A stretch of 64,000 nucleotides of DNA from Nageia nagi (Eukaryota; Pinophyta), in the NCBI GenBank assembly GCA_050084985.1, contig JBITNC010000002.1:2852001-2916000 (forward strand), in the 5' to 3' direction. Position 1 is the stretch's first letter. The number at the start of each line of letters is the position of its first letter. This document shows, one piece after another, positions 1 to 11,840 of the stretch. The notes under the pieces were generated by a model. It searched no databases. It saw only the letters and a list, made by a program, of their open reading frames with translations, and was not told the DNA's origin. A program made the translations under genes and the position numbers.

Positions 1-1000
1 GTAATGCGTCTACAGTTCCCTTCTTTTGCATTGTTATTGAAGGTGCCCGTATAAAATAAGTGAACTAATCTTGGTAGTTTTTTTTGGGAAGCATTGTAAT
101 TCATACATGACATTAGAGCATCATTTTCTGTCATGTTTAACTTTAAAGGGATACATTGTTTAATAAATGCATCAAATTGAAGAGATTCTTGCACCATTGG
201 ACGTAGAGTTTTGGGTTTCCTTCCAAGAAGTGACTACAATAGGGAATCCATGAAATATAAAGTGATATCTAGCCTTCAATTTTAGGTTGCTCAGTTGCTG
301 TTTTTCCTAGTATTATTTGTACAAAAATTGTTGAAAATATTGCAGAAAAGAATATCTCAAAGGCCTTTTTTTTTATAGTTAGCTTGCATTGACGAGATTT
401 CTGGACAATTTCCAGCTTTGAAATGACTGCTCAAATGTTGAAATTTGAGTTATTAACAGAGATATGGGGTTCAAAGGATAGACAAATGTTTTGAGACACT
501 TTTTAAATTGTAAAACTTTTACAGATAGAGATTACATCAATCAAGTTGTGCAAATACCTCTCTAGATTTTAGCAGTTAAAGCTTAGCACTCTATTGGGGA
601 AGATTTATAAATTATTTAAAGAGTGCATCATTAGATACAAGATAATGTCGCAAGTTGGCAACTTTTGTGGTAAGAAAGAAAGAAAAGAGCATATATTGAT
701 GTCCACCGGTGACCAAACTAGGTCAATCGGACTCAAAACTACATCTAGCTATAAAGAAAGAGCACAAGGGTTTGAGAACGCTAGGGATTGACATTAAAAA
801 GACTACAAGAAAGAGAGTCTATCATTAGAAAAGGGATCAACAATAAATCTGATAATGTCGAAAGGAGCCTAGATTGTTCAAAGATAGGGAGATCAGGTTG
901 GGTCTCCCTAAAGTCTCTTCTAATATCCAAGGTTGATGGATCTCTTGTAGTAGAAAGGTAGCTAGTAATGCACGCCTGTATCCCTAACCCAATGTGCAGG
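1..1000. other. No recognisable gene
   Basis: AT-rich sequence with only short open frames. None shows a known domain, codon structure or splice pattern. It probably continues the 3' side of the decayed LINE that begins near 1.0 kb on the minus strand, but I cannot support a boundary. Confidence 0.5.
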
Positions 1001-1327
1001 TGGGAGGAACTAATAGTTCAAGATGGCAGGTAGAGGTTGGTCGGCAACATTTGGTGTTGATATGAGAATATTGGGGTACACTGATAATTGTGTGAAGGCA
1101 AGCATCGTCGCTCTAACTTTCCCTACTAGTGTGCGAAAAGGTCTTATTTGGGAGACATATAGTGCCTCAAGGATGGGTTGAAAAAAGGAGTTGATCAACC
1201 TAGTCGTTTGAGGGTTCTCATTGGGGGATTTATGTAGAGATTTACATCTGAATATAGTAACCTCTTTGATGAAAAGTGTTAAGCATCTTTAATCAGATTA
1301 GCAAAAGAAGGCAAATAAGGAACCTCC
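1001..1327 (-). pseudogene. LINE ORF2 C-terminal end (piece 4 of a split LINE)
   Basis: Read on the minus strand from 1332 down, the frame gives GGSLFAFFC, then RCLTLFIKEV, then INSFFQPILEAL. This is the order seen at the extreme C-terminus of plant LINE ORF2 proteins (a fragment at 44395-44690 gives the matching GGSLSTIYCDL and CLALFLQEV). Two in-frame stops lie in the first stretch. It continues the reading of the piece at 14467-14702 when the intervening insertion (1333-14461 plus one AAATT copy) is removed. Known of the family: the C-terminal region follows the reverse transcriptase. This copy is dead. Confidence 0.65.
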
Positions 1328-3024
1328 AAATTTGTAATATTCTCAAATTTTTGCATCTCACTCACTCTGGCACAAGTGGGATGTTCATCCTCATTGTGCT
1401 CTTTTAGCTATTTAGGACTATTTTAGTCGTTTTAGAGTAAATATGGGAATATTGTGATAATCTCGGCAACATTACGGGCCTTTCTATGTAAAGTCCCACT
1501 TGGAGGCTCTCCAACATGGGACGTTGGATTCTAGGAGTCATTAATTGATATTTTAATTAGCTTAATATTTATAATTGTGAGGGCCACTTAAGAATGTCAA
1601 AATAATGTAATTTGCAATACCAAGGCAACTAATATTTGTAAATACAATATTAGTCTCCTTTAGTGAGGTGTCGCATATCTTGGCCTTGAGGAATTGTAAT
1701 TTCACATCACGAGGCACTTAGAAGCCTCCAAATGTAATTTAGCTCCCCTCTAAGATGGATGCTCCTCTAGAGGTAGAGCATGATGATTCCACGAAGGTGG
1801 CACTGATCTTGAGGTATAGAAGACTCCTAGAGGGATATGTTGCAACTAGATGAGCAATCTGGCATCGTTGGATGTGATTTTATGAATCCCAAGGCACCTC
1901 GTGATGTGACGTCTCACTCTATGGGTGAATCTAGACCCTACGACTTGATCATGAGCATCCCAATGCATCTTAGGGAGGTGCATAACAAGGTCATCTAGAG
2001 GTTATAAAAGGAGGAGTTTTGGACTCATGTGGATATGCTTGATTATTACTTCTCTCTTTACACTAGATATAGGGAGTTGGCTCTCTTCCTACCCTTGTGG
2101 ACGAAAACCCACCTAGACTAGCTAAAGTTTGGCAAAGCTTCAAGACTTAACGGATTGCTACTTTGAGGAATAGCTTACCTCAAAGGCCACAACTAGCTAT
2201 CCAAGGGTGTTGGCATTAACTTGGATTATCTTAATACTGCTAGAGGGACCTAAAGTCTCCACCACAACTAACTGAAGGAGGAAGCCCTAGTGTGAACCTT
2301 GCCGTAGCTGAGGATGTAAGGAATCATCCCTACAACACATTAAGGCATGTAATTTGATACTTATCTGCAATATTATTTGAATTACATTTGTGGCTCATTT
2401 ACTTGTTATTTCATGAGATCTTGCCCTAGCTACCTTAGCGTTGAATGGTTTATTTCTTAGTTCGTGCACTTTTCTACTAGACGTTGGGATATTTGCTTGA
2501 GATCTTATCATTACTAGTTAGATGTTGCATCTGTGTGGAATCATGAATGAGATCTAGCATTACTGGCATGGACATTGGCTTTCCGGCATATATATTAGCA
2601 CTTGCACTTGAACGTTGGGTTTTTACCAAGGTTTCAATGTGTGTCGAAAATGGGGGAGCAGAGGAGTGGCAAGAACGTGTTCCCAAGAATGGGAACAGCT
2701 GAGGTCATTCTTGGGAACAGCTGAGGTCATTTTTAGGGAGCACCCCGGAAATAGCAACGCGAGTGGCTAGTGTAATACTAGTAAAATATCCTAGAATTTT
2801 TAGATTTTTTAAATGTGATTATTTCTAATTCATTATTATTATAATATTATCAATTCAATCATATGAAACATTGAAACATAATATCAAAATGAGCCATAAT
2901 CAATGATCATAACACCATAATATCATTAAATCAGAAATTTGAATCAATCTAGTACATAGTAGAAGGCTGAAAAATGTCAAAATGAACTATCAAACTATGG
3001 CTCTAAAAGCTCATGTGCTACTAA

Positions 3025-3742
3025 TAAATCTTGATTGTAATCAATATCATCCTCTTGATCAGCAAGGCTATCTGATGAGCTGCTCTCATCATCCAAGTGG
3101 ACATCCTCTAATGACAATTCTACCAACCATTGCACATAATCATCAACCTCAAAATTAGCTACCTCCACAGGATCAAAATCCCATCGTGTAGTTGGACTAG
3201 CCTTTTACTCAGGCTTAACTCTCTCTCTAAGGCGAAGATAGCTATGCATTGCTACTAGCTTCTTCGCTCTCTTAGGGGTAAGCATGCTCCTCCTTATGTT
3301 GTGGATGAAGCCATAGGTGGACCAATTCCTCTCTGCAGCAGATGAACTACCAACTTACAAAAGTATTTGATAAATTTAGAATTAGAAATTTTAATTTAGA
3401 AACAATCATTTAAATTTCAAATTATTTATATCAATAGGAACTTCATCTACCAACCTAAGAAAGGAGCCTGACTGCAAGTTGCTTCAAATGTGGAGCATCA
3501 TCCCCATATAGATCCCACCTTCCACTAGGATCTATTTGAGCAAAGGTAGCCCTATCCTCTCTGCATTCTTGTGTGCTAAATCCAGGACCCCTAAGTCTCA
3601 CAAATTGCATGAATTTTGATCTAATAATGGCACTCTACTCCGATGTATACACCTTACCAATGAACTTCCTAAACCCATTTTCCACTTCTTGATCATTATT
3701 ACATTTTTTTTATTTTCCTAAGGTACATACCATTTTGGATTC
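3025..3742 (-). pseudogene. hAT transposase, C-terminal half with dimerisation domain
   Basis: Minus-strand reading from 3742 gives ALNPKWYVP, then FMQFVRLRGPGFSTQE and the RWDLYGDDAPHL region (about 3480-3620). After a probable intron near 3355-3460 comes SSSAAERNWSTYGFIH and RRSMLTPKRAKKLVAMHSYL (about 3230-3345). These are hallmarks of the hAT C-terminal dimerisation domain. The tail is acidic (about 3030-3130, rich in D, E and S) and ends near 3025. In-frame stops occur after KWYVP and after RLRERVKPE. It joins the N-terminal half at 11841, where the reading HMAAHA runs into ALNPKWY once the copia insertion is removed. Confidence 0.8.
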
Positions 3743-3747
3743 AATGC

Positions 3748-4247
3748 TGTTGGAATGTATAATGCATTATTGTAAAAGTTTTATGATAATTTTCTATGTA
3801 AGTTTATTAATACTTACGGGTATCATTTGATACCTTAAGTATTTAAGTGAATATGATAATGTAATTTGTCCTACACTCCATATCATAAGCATGCCCCTTG
3901 GGTAAAAAGATGTGTATGTCATGCTTTTGTACACTGGATAAAAGGGTAATCCAAAGAGGCATTTTAGCTTATAAATAAAAGGCTCCCTCTTTGTGATCAT
4001 ACACCAATTTGTGGAGTAAAGCTTTGCTATAAGTTAGTGTTTAGGAGAAAAGTTTAGGAGGATTGTAAGAGTTCATATTTGTGAATGAAGTGAGATCTAA
4101 TTAGTGAATGTACTCCTAATTGGAGGAACCACTTACATCTTGTGTTATCTTTGTGAGATTGCTTTGTGAGTTTGTTAGATATGTATTGTGAGCTTTCATA
4201 TGATCTTGGTAGTATAGGATTGTTTTAGTTATATTTCAAATCCTTCA
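3748..4247 (+). repeat. 5' LTR of the copia element
   Basis: 500 bp from TG to CA. A TATA-like stretch (TATAAATAAAAGG) lies near 3970. The last ~187 bp (4061-4247, starting GATTGTAAGAG) match 11651-11835 closely. The first ~313 bp have no match near the 3' end. Confidence 0.85.
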
Positions 4248-4249
4248 TT

Positions 4250-4261
4250 TGGTATTAGAGC
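4250..4261 (+). other. Primer binding site (initiator-Met type)
   Basis: TGGTATTAGAGC lies two bases inside the 5' LTR. It differs by one base from the common plant TGGTATCAGAGC, complementary to the 3' end of initiator tRNA-Met. Confidence 0.8.
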
Positions 4262-7065
4262 TAATTTGAAGGTTACTCTTCAACATTTTGGAGATCTTCT
4301 TCCATCAACTTGGATGTCTTCTTCCTTTTAAGGTCTTATTGAGGTAAACTCAAGAGAAGGTATAAATTCCTTCCTTCTTGGTTATTTTTTATTATTTCAC
4401 TATGCTACTAACATATTATTTGTTGTGTTCTTTTTTTTTAACAAAATATGCTTAAAAAAATTAGAAATATGATGCAATTGTCTAACACTAACCTTCTTTT
4501 AGTTGCAAATTTTAAAAAAAAAAATTGCTTACCATAGTTTTTTATTCTAAAAGAGGTTAGTGTACAATTTCCAATATTTTCATAAGCTATTTGAAACAAA
4601 GGAAGTTATTTTTTTCAAAAGCTTGATAACGGGAAATTTTTTATATTTACATATAATATCCTATTTTCTTTTGAAAAGGAATTACAATTTCTTTTTGAAA
4701 TTTAGTTTTTTTTTTTTTAAATTTCATTGCTGAGAGAAAATATAGAAACTTAAAAAAAACTCAAAACAAATAACATTAAAAATCAGGCCAATTTAAAAAT
4801 TGGCTGGGGATTCTATATTATGAATGAATACTTTAAATCAAATCATAAAAGTATTATTTCAGGGGGAGGTCGACCAACTACTAGCCGACCAAGCCCCACT
4901 CCTCTACTCCTCCCTGGCGGTGAATTGGAAGTGACCTGGCAATGGCTTGGCAAACGATTTTTTTTCTTTTTGGTTTAATCTAGCACCTTAGACCATCTGC
5001 ACCTTCATCCCAAAAGTTGCCTCTTCTTTGGTTCACGGCCTCCTTCATTTGGGCATTGTGGGCACTTTTGGGCGCCCCTCCAATCACTGCTCTTCCTTCT
5101 TCCGTCACGCCACCCCTGTGGTAATTTTCTCTACCCGCAACCCCTTCAAACCCCCCCAACCGCCTCTCTCTCCCTCGTAGCCACTCCACTCCCTTCTCGC
5201 CGTGAGCTCTTGTCAAGATCCACTCCACAACGTGGGAAAGGTGAATTGATTTAGATTGCCTACCAATGCACAACCCCTTTCTTCTCCTGTCTCCTTAGAC
5301 CTGTGCGCTTCTTTCTATGAGCGCTTGCCTTTTTTTACATAAAAATATTTTTTTGAACTCTCCATTCATGCACGCTTGCTTATGGTTTGTTCTTTCCTTT
5401 GATTTAATGTCTTTGAGGTGGGTGGCCTTACTTCTTATTTGATCTAGTCATTTAATCAACTTGTCATTCATTAATGAATTAGAGTGTGAAGAAAGTAAAC
5501 ATTTTTTTGTTTTTTTTTTCAAAAGCGTTGGAGTAAACTCTTAGTTCACACTTAATGCATGGTCATCATCATTTTTTTATTTTCCTTCCAAACACTCCTT
5601 TATGCCTAAAATCTGACTTAGAGTATTCTTTAAAGATTACTTGGAATGCTTGGATAAAATTGCATTGATTATATTTAACTTTTTTTCTGAAGTATTATTA
5701 GGAGCATAATGGCCTATTAATTGTCTACTTGCTTAAATGGAGAAAGTTAATTCTTTGAAGTAGACAATTTTTAAAGCCTAAAATTAAATTATTTAAGAAT
5801 TTTTTTTAATACTTATTTTTAATTTTTTTTGGCATTACTATTTGCTAAGTATTTATTGCAACTATAGACAATAGTGCAAAAATAATATTTTTTTTTAAGT
5901 AAAAGGAGGGGAATTATGCTAAATCCTTTATGCTTAGAATCTTTTATGCTTATGATGCATGCCTATGAGTCACTCTTTTATTTTTAGATTAATAAAATAA
6001 TGCATGCTTATTGCTTATGCTTAGTACTTAAATTTTTTAAGCTAATGCATACTTAAGATTAGTACTTATGCTTGTTACTTAATTTTACGTTGATGCATGC
6101 TTAGGACTTAATTTAAATGCTTAGCAATTTTTTTTAAGTCAATGATGCATTCTTATTACTTAAAAATTTTAAGTTATAATGCAAATTACATATTTATGCA
6201 AATGAACTTGTGCAAAATTAGGAATGATGTAAAGATGTCCTTTAGGGTTTGGTAAACAAAACCCATTGGAGATTTAGGTTTCAAATCTTGAATGGATGAT
6301 TTTTTTTGCTTATGCTTTTTTTATTTCATTTTTCGCATTTTTGATTTATTTGCTTATGCAAGCAAAAACGCAAACATTGAAATGAGCAACCCCCTAAAAT
6401 GAACACATCCGCACGTCCATTCCGCAACATGACTTGTTTCAGGAGCCATGAGATGAGGACAGGCGAACTGGAGCCTTTAAGTTCGACGATCCAAATGGTG
6501 AAAAGTTCGTACGTCTCAATTGCCCTTAAGTCCTCTATTGGTCTGGACATAACTTCAATAGGTGGACAAGCATGTGTGTAGTGATACCACATGTCCGCAC
6601 ATCCATTCAATGATTATCCTAATAAACTAGGAGAACAACTTGAAACCTAATCAAGATTAATAATTTGGTCAATCCAATAAACGTCATAACCTTGGAAAAT
6701 AGTAGGTATTTCTCTTTGTGAGAAAGTATAATACTGACCAAGGCGAACTAGTTGAGGATTGGTAGTACTTGGGCTCCTCTTGTGTGGGCATCTAGGTGAA
6801 AACTTAAATTTTTAGACAAAAAAACAAGCCTCAACAATGTCACTCTACATATACGGTTCTTGAGATGATAAACGTATTTTGGTACATGGGTTATTATTTG
6901 AATTGTAAAACATTTGCACTTGTGAATCAAATCAAGCATGACTCTAATGTTAAACTTAACATGTATTATTTACTTGGTAAAAACTTAACATATAATGTTA
7001 TTTATTGAACCATATGCTTATTACTTTTTCACATCCTTGTGTAGCAAACAGGAGACTCCTTTTTA
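4262..7065. other. Long copia leader or unidentified nested DNA
   Basis: About 2.8 kb between the primer site and gag has no supported gene. It includes a locally C-rich block near 4980-5260, poly-T and poly-A runs, and a GC-balanced block near 6390-6610 containing two related sequences with TCCGCAC and TCCATTC (about 6406-6421 and 6593-6606). This length is unusual for a copia leader, so one or more older insertions may be nested here, but I found no terminal repeats or target duplication that proves it. Confidence 0.4.
5930..6190. repeat. Degenerate short repeat based on GATGCATGCTTA
   Basis: Variants of TGATGCATGCTTA and TTAGTACTTAA recur about six times in 260 bp with irregular spacing. 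They look like a decayed simple or cryptic repeat. No function is inferred. Confidence 0.5.
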
Positions 7066-7071
7066 CCCAAA

Positions 7072-8040
7072 CACATTCTTGACGATTCCAACTTTGGGAT
7101 TTGGGAACCTCGGATGAGAGCTAAATTGCAGGCAAGGAAGCTTTAGCAAATAGTGAATGAAAACCTTGTACCTCTTACAGATGAAAAGGCACTAGAGGCT
7201 TACAACATGAAGAATGAATTGGCAACCTCCATGATCTATCATGCAGTTTCAGATGATGTGCTCCTGATGATTTCCTCTTCAACCTCAACAAAGAAAGCTT
7301 GGGATAAGTTTAAGCAAATCTACTTTGCTTCAAAGTTCTCAAAAAGGTTTACCATTCTCCAAAAGTTGTTTCAATCTTGTCAAGGGGAAGATGAAAATGT
7401 GGCTATCTACTTGAACAAAATCATTGACCTAAGGACCCAACTTGTTGTTTGTGAGTGCAATTGGATCAATGATGAGTTCATGGTCTTCATCATTCTTTAA
7501 AGCCTTTCTTCAAAATTTGAAAACTTTGTGACGGTTATGGAAACAAGGCTTGATGATAAAGAAGAAGTCTTCTCCCTTGAGAACCTTTCTAGGCTCCTTT
7601 TGAAGTATGAGGAAACCTTTAACAAAAAGGTGTTGATTTCTTCTCCTAAGGATAATAACGTTGCTCTTGGAGCAACCAAAACTCCTTTCAAAAAGAAGTT
7701 CAACCATCAAAAGAAATCTTATCCTTCTTTCTCCAAAAGGTTTGAGAAAATAGGCAACGGCTACAACAGCAGCAAAAACAATGGCAACAACAGGTCCAAC
7801 AACAATAGTAGCAGAAACAACCACAACAACAACCACTTCAAGCAAAGAAATAGAAAAGGCAAAGCAAACAATCCATATCCTAAGGAAAAGTTTGATGGTA
7901 ATTGTAACTATTGTGGCATCCAAAGTCACAAAGAAGTTGATTGCTACAAAAAGAAAAGTGAGGAAAAGAACAAAGGCAATGAAAATGTAAAGAACTTCAA
8001 AGGAAAGAAGAATATTCACGTTGGTTTTGTTGTGGCGTTC
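7072..8040 (+). pseudogene. Copia gag (UBN2-type) with zinc knuckle
   Basis: Gag packages element RNA into cytoplasmic particles. The frame is open from about 7072 (NFGIWEPRMRAKL, the typical N-terminal gag motif) through a UBN2-like region (KKAWDKFKQIY, SCQGEDENVAIYLNKI). It continues through an Asn/Lys-rich linker to a CCHC knuckle near 7905-7950 (CNYCGIQSHKEVDC, intact spacing C-x2-C-x4-H-x4-C). An amber stop at 7144 and an ochre at 7498 interrupt one continuous frame. It runs into the protease without a break, as in single-ORF copia elements. Confidence 0.85.
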
Positions 8041-9603
8041 TACTCCATGTCTCACTCTTTTTCGTCTGATTGGATTGTTGACTTTGGTTGCACTAATCAC
8101 CTATGCTTTGAAAAGGAAAAGTTTGAAAACTTTCACAAGTATAGAAAAGATGCGGTTGTGATAGGTGATAACTCTACCCTTGAAATCCAAGGAATTGGAA
8201 GTGTGTTGATTCACAGGAAGGTTCTTGATAATGTGCTCTATGTTCCTAAGCTTATGATGAACCTTCTCTCCGTAATCCATGTTGCTAGAAAAGGGTACTC
8301 TTTTGAGTTCAACTCTCAATCTTGGTGCATTAAGAAAGGACTTGCCACATTGGTTAAAGGATCAATGAAAGATGATCTCTACATTATGGATCAAGTTCCA
8401 TCAAAGATGTGTCTTGCTATAAATGTGTGTTCTAAAGGCAATCTTTGGCACCAACGTTTAGGGCACCTTAACCACAAGAGTATTCAAATCATGAAAGACC
8501 AAGAACTTGTGGAAGGTTTGCCTTCAATTTCTCCTTCGGTTGGTCTATGCGAGAAGTCCATTCTTGGTAAGATGCATAGACAAAAGTTTGAAAAAGACAA
8601 GGCAACAAGAGCATCTCAACCTCTTCAACTTTTGCATTCAGATTTGATGGGTCTGTTTCAGACTAAGTTGCTTGAAAGAGCATCTTATGTCTTGACCTTC
8701 ATTGATGACTTTAGTAGGATGACCTTTGGGTATCTACTTGAGCACAAGGATCAGACCTTTGAGAGTTTTAAGGTTTTTAATGCCCTTGTAGAGAATCAAA
8801 CTAATCTTAAAATCAAGATGTTAAAATCAAATAATGGGGGAGAATACAGTAGCAATGAATTCAATGACTATTGTGCTAAGTATGGAATCAAGAAACAATT
8901 TACGATTTTTTACACTCCTCAGCAAAATGGTGTTGCCAAAAGGAAAAATAGAACAATTATGGAAATGGCTAGATGCATGTTGGGTAATCTTCCTAATTTC
9001 TTGTGAGGTGAAGTAGAAAGCATTGCTATTTACAGCTTGAATAGGTGTCATAAAAAAGCCATTCAGGGTAAAACTCCTTTTGAAGCATGGTCAGGAAGAA
9101 AACCTAACATTTCACACCTTAGAGTGTTTGGTTGTGAAGCATTCACCTTCATTGTTTCTAAGAAAAGGAAGAAGTTAGAAAAAAGAGCTGAAAAATGCAT
9201 CTTTGTGGGGTATGACAATCAATATAGAGGCTACAGGCTCTACTCTCCATCCTAGAAAGCCGTGTTTGTTTCTAAGGATTTAAAGTTCAATGAACTTCCT
9301 AAAGAATCTACTTTTAATAAGGATGTTGATCCAGATGACTCTTTAGTTGCACCTAGCTGGTTAGATATTGATCTAGACAAGTCACCTCAAGAACAAAATT
9401 CTCCAATACAAAGGGTAACAAGGAGCATGACCTTGAACAAATCCTTATTTTCCAAGATTGACAACAAGCATAAGCCCTCAACCTTCAAAAAAGCTTCTAA
9501 GCACGAGAGCTGGATGGAAGCCATGAAAGTGGAGTATGAGACGCTTATGAAAAAAGAAACTTGGGATTTGGTTCCTTATCCTAATGAGAAGAATCGGAAA
9601 TAA
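8041..9603 (+). pseudogene. Copia protease and integrase
   Basis: The protease motif is WIVDFGCTNHL near 8070-8100. Families normally have D-S-G, so the serine is now phenylalanine. The pre-integrase motif LWHQRLGHLNHKS lies near 8445. The integrase core begins HSDLMG (first Asp present), but the second reads KSNNGGEY where the usual form has Asp in place of the second residue of that triplet, and the third reads QQNGVAKRKNRT where the usual glutamate is lysine. Two of the three DDE residues are therefore lost. Stops occur at 9004 (TGA) and 9253 (TAG), and the frame shifts near 9598. The enzyme cannot have worked in this form. Confidence 0.85.
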
Positions 9604-10255
9604 GTGGATCTACAAGGTCAAGTTCAATTCTGTTGAGGATGCTGAGAAATACAAGGCAAGGTTATTAGGCAAAGGTTTTGCTCATAAATACGATGTAGAT
9701 TATAAAGAAAACTTTGCTCTTGTGGCAAAGATGCCTACTGTAAGAATTATCCTTGCTCTTTCTGCAGCTCAAGGATGGAAAGCTTTTCAACTTGACGTCA
9801 AGAGTGCATTTCTCAATGGTGATTTAGATATGGAAATCTTCATAAATCAACGAAAAGGGTTCATTGTGGAAGGCAAAGAATCCTTTGTGTGCAAGCTAAA
9901 GAAGTTATTATATGGACTTAAGCAAGCACCTAGAGCCTGGTACAAGAAGATTTCAAGGTATTTTGCAGACATTGGTTTCTCCAAGTACTTCTCAGACTCC
10001 AATTTATATGTGCTCACTCAAGGAAAAGACGTGGTCTTGATTCTCCTTTATGTGGATCATCTTTTCATTACTGGAAACAATGATGAAATCATTCAAGAGT
10101 GCATATCCAAACTTAAGGCAACATTTGAAATAACTGATCTTGGTCTCTTGCACTACTATCTTGGAATGAAAGTGTATCAATACAAGGATTGTATTTATCT
10201 CAATCAATCTAAGTATATATCAAACATCTTGCAGAAGTTTGGAATGGAGAAGTGA
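9500..10255 (+). pseudogene. Copia reverse transcriptase
   Basis: The RVT_2-type domain begins ESWMEAMKVEYE near 9508 and shifts frame near 9598. It continues KWIYKVKFNS, FQLDVKSAFLNGDL and LLYGLKQAPRAWY. The catalytic box reads LLYVDHLFITG where the family has YVDD, so one catalytic aspartate is replaced by histidine. The C-terminal part FEITDLGLLHYYLGM is well conserved. The frame ends in TGA at 10253, where intact relatives continue into RNase H. Confidence 0.9.
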
Positions 10256-11024
10256 AGATATGTTGTGATCCTTGTTTCTCCTGGAAACACTGTTTCTTTG
10301 AGCTCCAACTCTCAATTAGCTAATCCTACAGCTTACAAGCAATTAATTGGTAGTCTTCTGTATTTGACTATATCCAGGCCAGATATTGCCTTTGCAGTGA
10401 AGCTAATGGCTCGATTCATGCAAAAACCATATGTTGAGCACCTCAATGTTGTTAAGCAAATCTTGAGGTATGTTGCAAGGGCTAAGGATCTTGCTTTCAG
10501 GTATTCTAAGTTGCCCTCGTTTGTTCTCTATGGATTCTCAAATTTTGATTATGGAGGAGATAGAGATGACAGGAAATCAACCTCTGCATATGTGTTTAGC
10601 ATTGGTTCAAGTGCTCTCTTGAGCTTCCAAGAAGCAATTTACTGTTTCTCTTTCCACCATAGAAGCCAAATACCGTGCCATGTCTATTGTAGCCTAGGAA
10701 GCTATTTGGCTAAAGCATCTTCTGAAAGAAATTGGATATGAGCAAGCTGGCTCATCTTTGATTTCTTCAGACAATCAATCAGCTATTTCTTTGGCTAAGA
10801 ATCATATGTTCCATTAGAGAACAAAACATGTGGAAATCCATGCCCATTTTATCAGGGAGAAGGTTCTTGATGGCATCATACACCTGAAGTATTGTCCATC
10901 CACCTTGAACTCCGCTGATTTGTTCACCAAGCCCCTCCCGGAAGCTCAATTCTATAAGCTTAGGGATGCTATTGGGTTGATGAAGTTGCCCTTAAGGGGA
11001 GTGGAGTTTGAATTCTTACGTTGA
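10256..11024 (+). pseudogene. Copia RNase H and C-terminus
   Basis: Motifs in order are SRPDIAFAVKLMARFM, DRDDRKSTSAYVF, a shifted frame with EAKYRAMS, then RTKHVEIHAHFIREKV and SADLFTKPLPEAQF. The usual Asp in the DxDWGG-type motif reads SNFDYGG, so an active-site Asp is probably lost. There is a frameshift near 10640 and an amber codon before RTKHVEIH. This is the normal end of a copia polyprotein and is followed by a polypurine-like tract. Confidence 0.85.
10993..11003 (+). other. Polypurine-tract-like sequence
   Basis: TAAGGGGAGTGG-like purine run near the end of the RNase H frame. In an intact element the 3' LTR would start just after it, but no LTR similarity begins until 11651. Confidence 0.45.
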
Positions 11025-11164
11025 ATTCATGTTTGTGATGACAACTTCTCCCCTAAAAGGATTTTGTGTTGTATAGTGTTGATTTTGTTGTACACCTTCG
11101 TGGTAAGTTCGCTTTGCGAGAGGAACTTGTACAAATTTTTAAAACAAAAAGATTGGCCAATCTA

Positions 11165-11256
11165 GCACTGTTCAATTATCCATATGTGAGGAACTCTTAT
11201 GTCTCTTTTGGCACTATTCAATTATCCATATGTGAGGAACTCGTATGTGCATGCTC
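11165..11256 (+). repeat. Two tandem copies of a ~46-bp unit
   Basis: GCACTGTTCAATTATCC and GCACTATTCAATTATCC start 46 bp apart, each followed by ATATGTGAGGAACTC. They lie in the unexplained 3' part of the copia element. Confidence 0.7.
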
Positions 11257-11650
11257 TATTTTGTAATGATAATCAACACATGTTTTATATACAGCAAGTG
11301 ACTATGAGTTTTGGCTTGGCATCTTCGTGATTGGCTTATAATGCACCATGATCAGTTCATGATGGCATTTGAGTGATTCATCTATCCTTATTGATATGAA
11401 TATGTTGCATCTAACTTATCTTGTCATTTGAGTTGCTTATGACTTGCAACTTTCTTTTAGATTACAGGTTACTTCAGGTATGCAGACTCTTGGAGACTCA
11501 TTCATGAGTTCCAGTTGGATGACTACTTCATGTACATTGAAACCGGTTGTGGTTAATGATTGTATTTGGCAAAATAGTGAGTCTCAGACTAAATCTTTCT
11601 TACTTCACAAATATATAAAAAGTTCTCATATCCGTTGTATCTCTTTAGAT

Positions 11651-11835
11651 GATTGTAAGAGTTCATATTTGCTAAGAAGAGAGATCTAGTTAGTGGATGT
11701 ACTCCTAGTTGGAGGAACCACTTACATCTTGTGTTATCTTTGTGAGATTGCTTTGTGAGTTTGTTAGATGTGTATTGTGAGTTTTCATGTGATCTTGGTA
11801 GTATAGAATTGTTTAGTTATATTTCAAATCCTTCA
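11651..11835 (+). repeat. Truncated 3' LTR of the copia element
   Basis: Matches 4061-4247 of the 5' LTR closely up to the shared end ATCCTTCA. Sequence upstream of 11651 is unrelated to the 5' LTR and has its own TATATAAAAAG near 11612. Confidence 0.8.
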
Positions 11836-11840
11836 AATGC

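Larger units (their letters stand above)
3748..11835 (+). mobile_element. Ty1/copia retrotransposon inserted in the hAT transposase gene
   Basis: The element starts TGTTGGAATG at 3748 and ends ATCCTTCA at 11835, with a perfect 5-bp duplication AATGC at 3743-3747 and 11836-11840. Domain order is gag, protease, integrase, reverse transcriptase, RNase H, which defines Ty1/copia. Both ends fall inside the hAT transposase reading frame. Five or more in-frame stops and at least two frameshifts make it inactive. The two LTRs match only over their last ~185 bp. Confidence 0.9.

Noticed and set aside
4980-5273. 97-codon minus-strand ORF in the C-rich block
   Set aside because: Low complexity (Gly/Arg/Glu-rich), no domain, no splice or start context.
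7510-8100. 196-codon minus-strand ORF opposite copia gag, with hydrophobic segments
   Set aside because: Shadow of the Asn/Lys-rich gag linker; hydrophobicity is the complement of AAC/AAA codons.
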